Below, in pieces: positions 1 through 6,430 of a stretch of DNA of 12,234 nt (position 1 is the stretch's first letter; every line of letters begins with the position of its first letter). The stretch is from Candidatus Melainabacteria bacterium (GTDB lineage: Bacteria > Cyanobacteriota > Vampirovibrionia > Obscuribacterales > Obscuribacteraceae), in assembly GCA_003175915.1 (NCBI GenBank), contig PSRH01000205.1, positions 1 through 12,234 of the forward strand, written 5' to 3'. The notes beneath the pieces were generated by a model. That model made no database searches and had not been told where the DNA came from. It saw only the letters and a list, made by a program, of their open reading frames with translations. A program made the translations under genes and the position numbers.

Positions 1-45
1 GAACGTTACCATCGTTTGTACGGTAGGGGTGTAAATGGCTACTGA
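1..45 (+). CDS. Possible 3' end of an upstream gene (partial)
   Basis: The window opens just before the first complete gene. Frame 1 reads ERYHRLYGRGVNGY and stops at TGA 43-45, overlapping the start of the next gene by 11 nt. Frame 2 reads ten residues to TAA at 32-34, which would leave no overlap. Either could be the last codons of a gene in the same operon as the glycosyltransferase. Frame 1 has the Arg/Tyr-rich look of a real C-terminus, but the stretch is too short to identify or to prove coding. Nothing can be said about function. Confidence 0.25.
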   Translation, partial: ERYHRLYGRGVNGY

Positions 46-1438
46 GGTCGTCATTATCAGACTTAGCGCCATTGGTGACGTGGTTCACGCACTGCCGGTG
101 GCGGCTTTGCTAAAACAGCAAGTCAAAGATGTGAGGATTACCTGGGTGGTGGAACCTGCCGCCTCGCAGTTGGTGCTCGACAATGCGGCCGTGAATGAGG
201 TCTTGATATTTCCCGGAAAGGCACTTCTGCGGGCTTTTCATCCATTTAGCCGGCAGCAAGAAAAGCTTAGTGAAAGCTTTCAATTCATGCGTGCCTTGCG
301 TTCCCGGCACTTCGATCTGGCTATCGATGCTCAGGGTCTTTTCAAAAGTGGTGTCCTTGCCTTTTTATCTGGTGCGCCGCTGCGCCTCGGCTTTAAGGGG
401 GCTAGAGAGTTTTCCGACCGATTGATGACGCATCTGGTGGATGTCGGTGATTACTTCGGATCGAGCCGCCACGTCGTAGAACACAATCTTTCCTTGGCGC
501 AAAAGGCGGTGGAGTTGCTCAATGGAAACGCCTCAGGGGTGGTGCCGGTTGAATTCCCCTTACCGAAGATCAACGAGGCAAGCGCACTAAGGGTAAAGGA
601 ATTACTTGAAACGGCACTGGATAGAGCACCAAATGTGCCGCCAACGGTGAGATCCGACCGGGCACCAAATCTGCTGTCAAGTCCTCTTTCAACGGCAACT
701 GATATCAAGTCCGATCGCCCTGACCAGGAAGCAAGTCGACCGCTGTCAAGCCCTGAAAAGGAGGGAGGGGCGGGACTGTTGCACCCGCCGGGCAAATCCG
801 AGCTGCCACCAAACACAGAATCATCGCCTACCACAACAAGTTCCCTTTCAATCGTCTCCCGCCCCAGCCCCGGTGCCAAAGCAAAACTCCTGGGTGAAAG
901 CAGCAACGGCAAAGAAAGTCCTCGCTCCCTTTTGGTTTTGATACCATCGACTACCTGGCCATCAAAGATTTGGCCGGCTGACCGGTGGATCGGTTTGGCT
1001 CGAAAACTGATAGAGAAGACAAACTACCAGATTCTCATTGTCGGCGGCTCACAGGATTTACATGGCAACCAGGCGATTGAACGGGAACTGCTTTCAGGCA
1101 CCACCGGTAGGGTGGCCAACCTTACCGGACGCACCTCTATTGTGGACCTGATCGCTTTGTTCAATATGACCGATTTGGTAATTGGTGCCGATACTGGACC
1201 GCTGCATATAGCGGCTGCGACCGGCAAGCCAAAGGTGGTCGGTATTTTCGGTAGCACCCCGGATAAGCGTAATGGGCCTTACGGACAACAATGCTGGACG
1301 ATTGCCCTTGGTTTAAGCTGTCAGCCCTGCTTTAGCAAAATCTGTCCATTGGGAACGACCGCCTGCCTGAAGGAGATGAGCGACCAGTACGTCTTTGACA
1401 AATTAACCGAAATGGTGCCACTCGATTCGAGTGGCTGA
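35..1438 (+). CDS. Glycosyltransferase family 9 (ADP-heptose:LPS heptosyltransferase-like) with a large interdomain insert
   Basis: This is a GT-B fold sugar transferase of family 9, which normally moves heptose from ADP-heptose to the LPS inner core at the cytoplasmic face of the inner membrane. The N-terminal Rossmann domain (about 1-190) opens with the family signature IRLSAIGDVVHALP (8-21). The C-terminal domain (about 298-467) has LIPSTTWPSKIWP (302-314), GADTGPLHIAAATGKP (384-399), GIFGSTPDKRNGPYG (403-417) and a Cys cluster CQPCFSKICPLGTTACL (429-445), as in many heptosyltransferases. Between the domains, residues about 196-297 are a Ser/Pro-rich low-complexity insert. Without it the protein is about 365 residues, normal for the family. 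The ATG at 35 follows GGTAGGGG (22-29) and places the signature at the very N-terminus. The actual donor and acceptor cannot be read from sequence; another surface glycan is possible. Confidence 0.9.
   Translation: MATEVVIIRLSAIGDVVHALPVAALLKQQVKDVRITWVVEPAASQLVLDNAAVNEVLIFPGKALLRAFHPFSRQQEKLSESFQFMRALRSRHFDLAIDAQGLFKSGVLAFLSGAPLRLGFKGAREFSDRLMTHLVDVGDYFGSSRHVVEHNLSLAQKAVELLNGNASGVVPVEFPLPKINEASALRVKELLETALDRAPNVPPTVRSDRAPNLLSSPLSTATDIKSDRPDQEASRPLSSPEKEGGAGLLHPPGKSELPPNTESSPTTTSSLSIVSRPSPGAKAKLLGESSNGKESPRSLLVLIPSTTWPSKIWPADRWIGLARKLIEKTNYQILIVGGSQDLHGNQAIERELLSGTTGRVANLTGRTSIVDLIALFNMTDLVIGADTGPLHIAAATGKPKVVGIFGSTPDKRNGPYGQQCWTIALGLSCQPCFSKICPLGTTACLKEMSDQYVFDKLTEMVPLDSSG
620..925 (+). other. 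Low-complexity Ser/Pro-rich insert within the glycosyltransferase, with short imperfect repeats
   Basis: This stretch encodes residues about 196-297, joining the two Rossmann domains. It is rich in Ser, Pro, Thr and charged residues and has no predicted core secondary structure. It contains imperfect short repeats: LDRAPN and SDRAPN (DNA 620-640 and 656-676), and LSSPLS and LSSPEK (DNA sharing GCTGTCAAG[T/C]CCT at 673-685 and 742-754). The reading frame stays open through it, so it is an in-frame expansion, not a frameshift. Usual family members have only a short linker here. Confidence 0.7.
1417..1435. terminator. Perfect hairpin at the end of the glycosyltransferase gene (possible terminator)
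   Basis: GCCACTCG (1417-1424) and CGAGTGGC (1428-1435) form a perfect 8-bp GC-rich stem with a 3-nt ATT loop, ending one base before the TGA stop. The next T run (TTTTTT, about 1464-1469) is some 29 nt downstream, so this is not a canonical intrinsic terminator. It may be a 3'-end stabiliser or a pause site, or chance. Confidence 0.35.
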
Positions 1439-1501
1439 AATCTGTCTTAAGATGAGCTCGTACTTTTTTATCGCCGTCACCGGATGCACCACCACATTAG
1501 T

Positions 1502-1518
1502 CTGGGAATTATTCCCAG
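1502..1518. terminator. Perfect hairpin over the ndk stop codon
   Basis: CTGGGAA (1502-1508) and TTCCCAG (1512-1518) form a perfect 7-bp stem. The 3-nt loop is the ndk stop codon itself (TAA on the minus strand, 1509-1511). No U tract follows in the ndk direction, so a role in termination is uncertain. With the hairpin at 1417-1435 it brackets the 70-nt convergent gap between the two genes. Confidence 0.3.
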
Positions 1519-1967
1519 GTCCATTTGTGGCTGCACTTTTCATAGGCATGCAACAGTTCCTGCTCGGAAAAGAAAAGGCTGATTTCGCGAGCGGCGCTTT
1601 GCGGACTATCAGATCCATGCACTAAATTTCTGCCGATATCGACTGCTAAATCACCCCGAATGCTACCAGGGGTGGCATCTTGAGGGTTAGTGGCGCCGAT
1701 GGTGTGGCGGGCCAGGGCGATGGCATTTTTTCCTTCCAAGACCATAGCTACGATTGGTCCGGAAGTGATGTGCTTGACCAGCCCGGCAAAAAATGGCTTG
1801 CCCTTGTGTTCGCCATAGTGATCTTCTGCCAGTTTTGCCGGGACCTTCATAAGCTTCAAACCCACCAGTTTAAGACCGCGCCGTTCGAAACGGTGAATGA
1901 TTTCTCCGACAAGCGATCGTTCTAATCCATCGGGTTTAACGGCTACGAAAGTTCTTTCTTCAGTCAA
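1509..1967 (-). CDS. ndk: Nucleoside diphosphate kinase
   Basis: Transfers the gamma phosphate of ATP to nucleoside diphosphates through a phosphohistidine intermediate, balancing cytosolic NTP and dNTP pools. The protein has 152 residues, the family's usual size. It begins with ERTFVAVKPDG (4-14), typical of the family, and carries the active-site stretch GRNLVHGSDSPQSAAREI (112-129), with His117 as the phosphorylated residue. The start is TTG: an excellent GAGGAGGT lies 4 nt upstream and the conserved N-terminus begins right after it, with no ATG nearby. It lies 70 nt downstream of the pcrA-like gene on the same strand and may share its transcript. The 3' end faces the glycosyltransferase gene across a 70-nt gap. 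Confidence 0.96.
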   Translation of the reverse strand: MTEERTFVAVKPDGLERSLVGEIIHRFERRGLKLVGLKLMKVPAKLAEDHYGEHKGKPFFAGLVKHITSGPIVAMVLEGKNAIALARHTIGATNPQDATPGSIRGDLAVDIGRNLVHGSDSPQSAAREISLFFSEQELLHAYEKCSHKWTWE

Positions 1968-1971
1968 AATA

Positions 1972-1979
1972 ACCTCCTC
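1972..1979 (-). promoter_or_regulatory. Strong Shine-Dalgarno that fixes the ndk TTG start
   Basis: On the minus strand GAGGAGGT is followed by TATT and then the TTG codon at 1967-1965. This near-perfect anti-SD match at good spacing supports the rare start codon and suggests efficient translation. Confidence 0.75.
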
Positions 1980-2037
1980 GGTTTAATAGCTTTGAAAATT
2001 TGGTGAAAGGATTTTGGCACGGGGCAGCAAGGTCCCA

Positions 2038-4509
2038 TCAAGAGAGCTTAATTAATTTTGCAAAACGGGGATCGAGCAGGCGCTTACCGGCCGTCTTGAA
2101 CTCGACGTTGTAAAGCTCTTTTTCGTTTTCGCCAATTACCAGGGTGACCTGACCAATGCCAAATTTGGCGTGTTGCACCAGATCGCCAACCTTTAGATGT
2201 TCGAAAGCCTCTTCGCTTTTCGCACCGCCAGCAGTGCCAGACATCTGTATGGAGTCGGGGGACCATCTTTTTGCTCCCCGTTGATTGTGGGAATCGACGT
2301 CCATCTCTGGGATGCGCCTGATAACGCCAGCTCTTAAGGCGGTCGCACCGGATGAAGTGGCGCTTATGCCGGACGAATCGGAATCGATCGATCCCTTGTT
2401 GGCCTGAGGCTGGGGGTAATAGCCGCTCAAAAGACCGGGTGTGATCTCTTTTAGGAAGCGGCTGGGAATTGTGTAACTCGACGAAAACGAACTGGAACCG
2501 CCGGGTGACCTCCCTAAAAAGATTCGTTTTCTGGCGAGCGTCATATAAAGAAGATCGGCTGCCCGGGTAACTCCGACATACATCAAGCGTCTCTCTTCCT
2601 CCAGTGCTGTTGGTGAATCGAGAGAGCGAATATGAGGAAAGAGACCCTCCTCCAGACCGATCAGGAAAACGACTGGGAATTCCAAGCCCTTTGCCGAGTG
2701 TAGTGTCATCATTTTCACAGCGTCCTGGTTTATATCGAGCGTGTCCAGATCACTAACCAGTGATATGCGTGTCAAGAATGAGTCGAGATCGGGTGAATCG
2801 GCCACCGCCTCAAATTCTTTAGCGACCACCATCAACTCTCGTACGTTCTCGATCCGAGAGAGTGCTTGCTCGTCTTTAAAAGAGCCGGCGTCTTCTTCCA
2901 ACTTCTCAAGATAGCGAGTTTCTTTGAGAATGCCATCGAGCAACTTGGTGACTTCTGTGTCCTTTAAACGATCGTGCCACCGTCTTATGAGAGAGGCGAA
3001 TTCGACAAGGCGAGCCGCCGTTTTTTCGGAAATGTCCTCTATTTCTCTGGAGTTAAGAGCAGCCTCCACCAGGGTTTTGTGAGTCATTTCGGCAAAAGCA
3101 GTGAGGCGTTCTATTGTAGTTTTGCCGAGGCCGCGTTTCGGTACGTTCACAACCCGATAGAAAGCCTGACTGTCGGCTTCGTTGTAAATTAGCCTTAAAT
3201 AGGCAAGAACATCCTTGATTTCTTGTCGCTCGTAGAAGCGGGTGGCGCCTACAACCGTATAGGGGAGGTGATTGCGCACAAGAATTTCTTCGATGGCTCT
3301 GCTTTGCGCGTTGGTTCGATAGAGAATGACGCAATCGGAAAGTTGTTTTCCTCTGGCGCTGAGGCGCTTGAGTTCCTCAACCACGTAATAAGCCTCATCA
3401 ATTTCGTCTGTGGCTTCATAGAACTGCGCTTTAGAACCCTTACTTCTATTGCAGCGTAGTACTTTTTCTATGCGCTCGCTGTTATTGGTAATGATGCTAT
3501 TGGCCACTTCAAGAATGGTGCTAGTCGATCGATAATTCTCCTCCAGCTTGATCAATTTTGCCTCTTGGAAATCTTTTTGAAAACCGAGAATGATTCGGAA
3601 ATCTGCTTTCCGCCAGGAGTAAATAGATTGATCGACATCGCCAACCACCATAAGGCTGCGCTCCTGCCAATCGTTGCCCATTCCTTGTGCCTTTCTTGCT
3701 CCCATGCCGGAGATGGCGCGAATCAGATCGTATTGCGATTTATTTGTGTCCTGAAATTCGTCCACAAGAATGTGGCGAAAACGTTCGGTTTGCCGACGGC
3801 GAACCGCTTCATTGCTTTCCAGCAAGTCGTTGAAAATCAGAATCAGGTCATCAAAATCGAGCGCATTATTGCGAACTAATTCTGCTTGATATTGAGCATA
3901 TATTTCTGCCAGTCTTGTTTCTCTGTAGGTCTTAGCCCCTTTGCCATAGCGTGCCGCAGTCAGACCATCGTTCTTGGCCGCCGAAATTGCATATCTGACG
4001 TCCTTGGCGGCAAATACCTTCTCATCTAGATTCAATTTGCTAATTTGTCCTTTCAGGACATTGACACTGTCGGTTTCGTCATAGATGACGAAGTTGCGCT
4101 TGTAGCTCAAGCCTTCCTCGCTCCTGAATTGCTCGATTTCTTGACGCAACAAACGGGCGCAGATGCTGTGGAAGGTGCCGATCGACAGACGACGAGCTGT
4201 GTCAAAACCGACAAGCGCCTCCACTCTGCCTTTCATTTCCTGGGCGGCTTTATTGGTAAAGGTGACGGCCAGCACGGACTCGGGGTCCTGATTGAGTTGA
4301 GTGATCAGGTAGGCGATTCGCCTCGTTAGGACAGTCGTCTTGCCGGAACCGGCGCCGGCAATGATCAGAGCCGGTCCCCACTGAAGGCAAACACCTTCAT
4401 GTTGCTGAGGATTAAGCCCGTCCAGTAATCCCCTGCTTACACCGGCATCGAAATCCATGATCTTAGTCCCCACCACCCTTTGCCTCCCATTTCCGTTACT
4501 GGGAATCAT
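2038..4509 (-). CDS. pcrA: ATP-dependent 3'-5' DNA helicase, PcrA/UvrD type
   Basis: Superfamily 1A helicase used in excision repair, removal of recombinase filaments and clearing of stalled RNA polymerase. The motifs are complete and in order: Q motif LNPQQHEGV (32-40), Walker A AGAGSGKT (51-58), Ia TFTNKAA (83-89), II VDEFQD (249-254), III VGDVDQSIYSWR (289-300), IV ENYRS (324-328), V MTLHSAKGLEFPVVF (601-615) and VI EEERRLMYVGVTRA (637-650). A Ser/Gly-rich linker (about 665-770) leads to a C-terminal Tudor-like domain, LKVGDLVQHAKFGIG (772-786) onward, the polymerase-contact module typical of PcrA. At 823 residues it is slightly longer than usual. The start is uncertain: the ATG at 4509 lies inside an inverted repeat with a weak ribosome site, while an ATG at 4458 (Met18) follows GGTGGGGA and would remove 17 unconserved residues. 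I slightly favour Met18. ndk follows 70 nt downstream. Confidence 0.95.
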   Translation of the reverse strand: MIPSNGNGRQRVVGTKIMDFDAGVSRGLLDGLNPQQHEGVCLQWGPALIIAGAGSGKTTVLTRRIAYLITQLNQDPESVLAVTFTNKAAQEMKGRVEALVGFDTARRLSIGTFHSICARLLRQEIEQFRSEEGLSYKRNFVIYDETDSVNVLKGQISKLNLDEKVFAAKDVRYAISAAKNDGLTAARYGKGAKTYRETRLAEIYAQYQAELVRNNALDFDDLILIFNDLLESNEAVRRRQTERFRHILVDEFQDTNKSQYDLIRAISGMGARKAQGMGNDWQERSLMVVGDVDQSIYSWRKADFRIILGFQKDFQEAKLIKLEENYRSTSTILEVANSIITNNSERIEKVLRCNRSKGSKAQFYEATDEIDEAYYVVEELKRLSARGKQLSDCVILYRTNAQSRAIEEILVRNHLPYTVVGATRFYERQEIKDVLAYLRLIYNEADSQAFYRVVNVPKRGLGKTTIERLTAFAEMTHKTLVEAALNSREIEDISEKTAARLVEFASLIRRWHDRLKDTEVTKLLDGILKETRYLEKLEEDAGSFKDEQALSRIENVRELMVVAKEFEAVADSPDLDSFLTRISLVSDLDTLDINQDAVKMMTLHSAKGLEFPVVFLIGLEEGLFPHIRSLDSPTALEEERRLMYVGVTRAADLLYMTLARKRIFLGRSPGGSSSFSSSYTIPSRFLKEITPGLLSGYYPQPQANKGSIDSDSSGISATSSGATALRAGVIRRIPEMDVDSHNQRGAKRWSPDSIQMSGTAGGAKSEEAFEHLKVGDLVQHAKFGIGQVTLVIGENEKELYNVEFKTAGKRLLDPRFAKLIKLS

Positions 4510-4521
4510 GCTATGATTCCC
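4501..4521. repeat. Perfect 9-bp inverted repeat over the upstream pcrA start codon
   Basis: GGGAATCAT (4501-4509) and ATGATTCCC (4513-4521) are exact reverse complements separated by GCT. The left arm includes the ATG at 4507-4509. It could be an operator for the helicase gene, or, if transcribed, a hairpin sequestering that start codon, in which case translation would begin at Met18. No bound factor can be named. Confidence 0.5.
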
Positions 4522-4717
4522 GCCGGGTTCTCATCTCCGGTGATTAACCTGGAAGTCAAGTAAAGGGACTTTCGTCCAAAAATCCAGGGCGCCGCGTCAG
4601 TACATTACGACTTGTAAACGGTACATCGAAGAAGAAACGCAAGAGTGCTCCTGCTCACTAAGCTAGGAGCATTTGATCAACTAAAAATCTTAGCACGCCA
4701 AGCATTACGGTAAAAGA
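4510..4717. promoter_or_regulatory. Divergent intergenic region between pcrA and the SLOG-mraY pair
   Basis: These 208 nt separate divergently oriented genes and must hold both promoters unless one lies further upstream. On the minus strand TTGACT (4559-4554) is a good -35, but the best -10 at suitable spacing, near 4535-4530, matches poorly. For the plus strand, TTGATC (4673-4678) has no convincing -10. The region also contains the hairpin at 4643-4674. I see no tRNA, riboswitch consensus or open frame of note. Confidence 0.45.
4643..4674 (+). repeat. Hairpin in the 5' region of the SLOG-mraY pair
   Basis: TGCTCCT (4646-4652) pairs perfectly with AGGAGCA (4665-4671). The stem continues inward as GCT (4653-4655) with AGC (4661-4663) after a single bulged T, leaving the loop CACTA; A-T and G-T pairs extend it outward. 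It ends 43 nt before the SLOG gene start, so it may be a leader RNA structure. The right arm exposes AGGAG, which resembles a ribosome site but is too far from the start to serve it. Only three T residues follow, so it is not a good terminator. Confidence 0.4.
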
Positions 4718-5236
4718 ATGGCATCAACCGAAACCAGCCAAGCCACTATTCCCACAGTAGACGAGTTAGCCCAAGAGTTATTGCTCATCCAGCAATCGGG
4801 CCCGCGGCGCGTCGCCATTATTGGCACGCGTAATTTGCCTTTGACTCATCAGCAGTTGGTGGAAATGTTGAGCTATGCCCTGGTTCTCTCTGGCAATCAA
4901 GTTGTCACCAGCGGTGGTGCCAACGGCACCAACATGGCGGTGATTAGAGGGGCGCAGCGCGCCAATCCTGACCGGTTAGAAATTATTTTGCCGCAAACGA
5001 TTGGGCAGCAGCCCGGCGAGGTGCAAGATTTGCTGATCGGGATCAAGCACATAACTGAGTATCCAGAGCGGCGTACTATGACGCTGGCTGACGCCAGCCG
5101 CATCTGTAACCACGAAATCATCGATCGATCTCAGCAAATCATTTGTTTTCTTTACCATACCAGTCACACCCTGCTCGAGTCGGTTAACTACGCCAAAGAG
5201 CATCGCAAGATCGTCACTAGCTTCTATCTCGATTAG
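4718..5236 (+). CDS. SLOG-fold, DprA-like Rossmann protein of unknown function
   Basis: The 172-residue protein has a single nucleotide-binding-like Rossmann core: RRVAIIGTRN (30-39), VVTSGGANGTNMAVIRGA (62-79), DRLEIILPQ (85-93) and QQIICFLYH (139-147). The Gly-rich loop after the second strand matches the SLOG superfamily, which includes DprA and LOG proteins; annotation pipelines often label such proteins DNA recombination-mediator protein A. It lacks the extra domains of full DprA, so a competence role is not supported. Its sequence resembles a small conserved protein I recall from cyanobacteria, which is my main lineage clue. There is no signal peptide or membrane segment, so it should be cytosolic. 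The ATG at 4718 has only a weak upstream GGTAAAAG. mraY follows after 5 nt, implying co-transcription and possibly coupled translation. Confidence 0.75.
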   Translation: MASTETSQATIPTVDELAQELLLIQQSGPRRVAIIGTRNLPLTHQQLVEMLSYALVLSGNQVVTSGGANGTNMAVIRGAQRANPDRLEIILPQTIGQQPGEVQDLLIGIKHITEYPERRTMTLADASRICNHEIIDRSQQIICFLYHTSHTLLESVNYAKEHRKIVTSFYLD

Positions 5237-5241
5237 TCGCA

Positions 5242-6342
5242 GTGTCAATTGATCTATTTACCAACCAAGAAGCACAAACGACCCTACTCTATGCCTTGCT
5301 TCTGCCCTTTGCTATCGCTTTAGCGCTTTACCCCGCCTATATTGCCTGGCTCAAGGCCAACGAAATCAGGCAATTTGTCCGGGAAGAAGGGCCAAAATCT
5401 CACGCCGTTAAAGCCCGTACACCGACAACCGGCGGCGTTGTTTTTATCGCTAGTATCGTCATAAGTTGTCTGGCTCTAGCCGCTCACGATCGGGCTTGCG
5501 ACTGGCAGCGCCTGCAGGTGCTCATACTTGCGCTTTTATGCGGGCTGATCGGGTTCTTCGATGATCTGGCCAAGATTATAAACAAAGCCAACACGGGTTT
5601 GCCGGCCCTCGCGCGGCTTGTCGTTGAATTACTCCTGGGAGCGGCCTTTGCTCTTTTAATTCTCACTGTCGCGCCGCTTAAGCAAGATATCGTTCTCCAT
5701 TTGCCGGGCGGCGCCCACTGGCCGATGCCGCCCTGGTTATTCGTTTGTCTTGGTTCCTTTCTGGTGGCTGCCACGACCAACTCTCTCAATCTCCATGACG
5801 GCATGGATGGGCTGGCCGGCGGTACCAGTCTTTTGGTACTAGTGGCAATGGCAGCCATACTGGCGGGCGTCAAACAGCCAGCGCTGGCTCAATTAGCGCT
5901 CATGGCGGTGGGCGCCCTTGCTGCTTTTCTCTTGTTCAATCGCTATCCGGCCAAAATTTTCATGGGGGACACAGGCAGTCTCTTTTTGGGAGGCCTGATC
6001 GCTGCTTTGACCTTGGCTTCCGGCACGCTCTTTTGGTTTATCCCTTTAGCTATCATCTACATAGCCGAGTCGCTATCTGTAATCGTACAGGTTGCCTATT
6101 TCAAGTTAAGTAAGCCCTATGTGCCGGAAAAGCCGATGAGCCGCCCTGGCTTGATTTGGCTGAAATTAACCAAGCGTTTGCCCGGAGAAGGTAAGAGGCT
6201 CTTGAGAATGGCTCCTCTGCATCATCATTTTGAGGCAGTTCTGGCTGAACGCGGTGTGCCTGAATGGCAGGTTGTGGCAGCTTTCTGGCTGGTTCAATTG
6301 GCAGTTTGTCTTTCTGTTGTTGCCCTATTTTTTCTCAGTTGA
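5242..6342 (+). CDS. mraY: Phospho-N-acetylmuramoyl-pentapeptide-transferase
   Basis: Transfers phospho-MurNAc-pentapeptide from UDP to undecaprenyl phosphate, making lipid I, the first membrane step of peptidoglycan synthesis. The 366 residues are rich in hydrophobic segments, consistent with the ten-helix fold. Family motifs are present: GPKSHAVKARTPTTGG (50-65), the Asp pair D107-D108 in GFFDDLAKI, NSLNLHDGMDGLAGG (180-194), FMGDTGSLFLGG (240-251) with catalytic-site D243, and MAPLHHHFE (323-331). The loop before the HHH motif (about 290-320) appears longer than usual by some 15-20 residues. The start is GTG, 5 nt after the preceding stop; no clear Shine-Dalgarno is visible, so translation probably depends on coupling to the SLOG gene. 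It is not next to murF, murD or ftsW, unlike the classical division/cell wall cluster. Confidence 0.96.
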   Translation: MSIDLFTNQEAQTTLLYALLLPFAIALALYPAYIAWLKANEIRQFVREEGPKSHAVKARTPTTGGVVFIASIVISCLALAAHDRACDWQRLQVLILALLCGLIGFFDDLAKIINKANTGLPALARLVVELLLGAAFALLILTVAPLKQDIVLHLPGGAHWPMPPWLFVCLGSFLVAATTNSLNLHDGMDGLAGGTSLLVLVAMAAILAGVKQPALAQLALMAVGALAAFLLFNRYPAKIFMGDTGSLFLGGLIAALTLASGTLFWFIPLAIIYIAESLSVIVQVAYFKLSKPYVPEKPMSRPGLIWLKLTKRLPGEGKRLLRMAPLHHHFEAVLAERGVPEWQVVAAFWLVQLAVCLSVVALFFLS

Positions 6343-6345
6343 GAA

Positions 6346-6351
6346 TATACT
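6346..6351 (+). promoter_or_regulatory. Possible -10 element for the TPR-kinase operon
   Basis: TATACT matches five of six bases of the sigma-70 -10 consensus and sits just after the mraY stop. No good -35 lies at 16-18 nt, the nearest candidates (TTGTTG, TTGCCC) being spaced 20-23 nt away. If used, it would give a leader of roughly 70 nt before the TPR gene. Confidence 0.25.
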
Positions 6352-6361
6352 TTTCTAAAGA

Positions 6362-6395
6362 GGTGCCTTAGAGTCTGAGCTCGGTCCAGGGCACC
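6362..6395 (+). repeat. Inverted repeat in the mraY-TPR intergenic gap
   Basis: GGTGCC (6362-6367) and GGCACC (6390-6395) are perfect complements, extended by a G-T and a T-A pair, around a loop of about 18 nt. There is no following T tract. It could terminate or attenuate readthrough from mraY, or be a leader structure of the TPR operon. Confidence 0.25.
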
Positions 6396-6430
6396 AGGAG
6401 TGCTAAGTTTCCTCGAAGGAGCCGGAGCTG

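Noticed and set aside
451..912. 153-residue open frame on the minus strand opposite the glycosyltransferase insert
   Set aside because: It lies wholly inside a well-supported gene, is Ser/Gly-rich because of the low-complexity insert opposite, and has no recognisable motif or good ribosome site.
1431..1625. 64-residue plus-strand frame between the first glycosyltransferase and ndk
   Set aside because: Most of it is antisense to the conserved C-terminal half of ndk and it has no ribosome site or recognisable content.
4646..4678. Intrinsic terminator in the pcrA-SLOG intergenic region
   Set aside because: The hairpin is sound but only three T residues follow, and no gene ends immediately upstream on that strand, so there is nothing to terminate.
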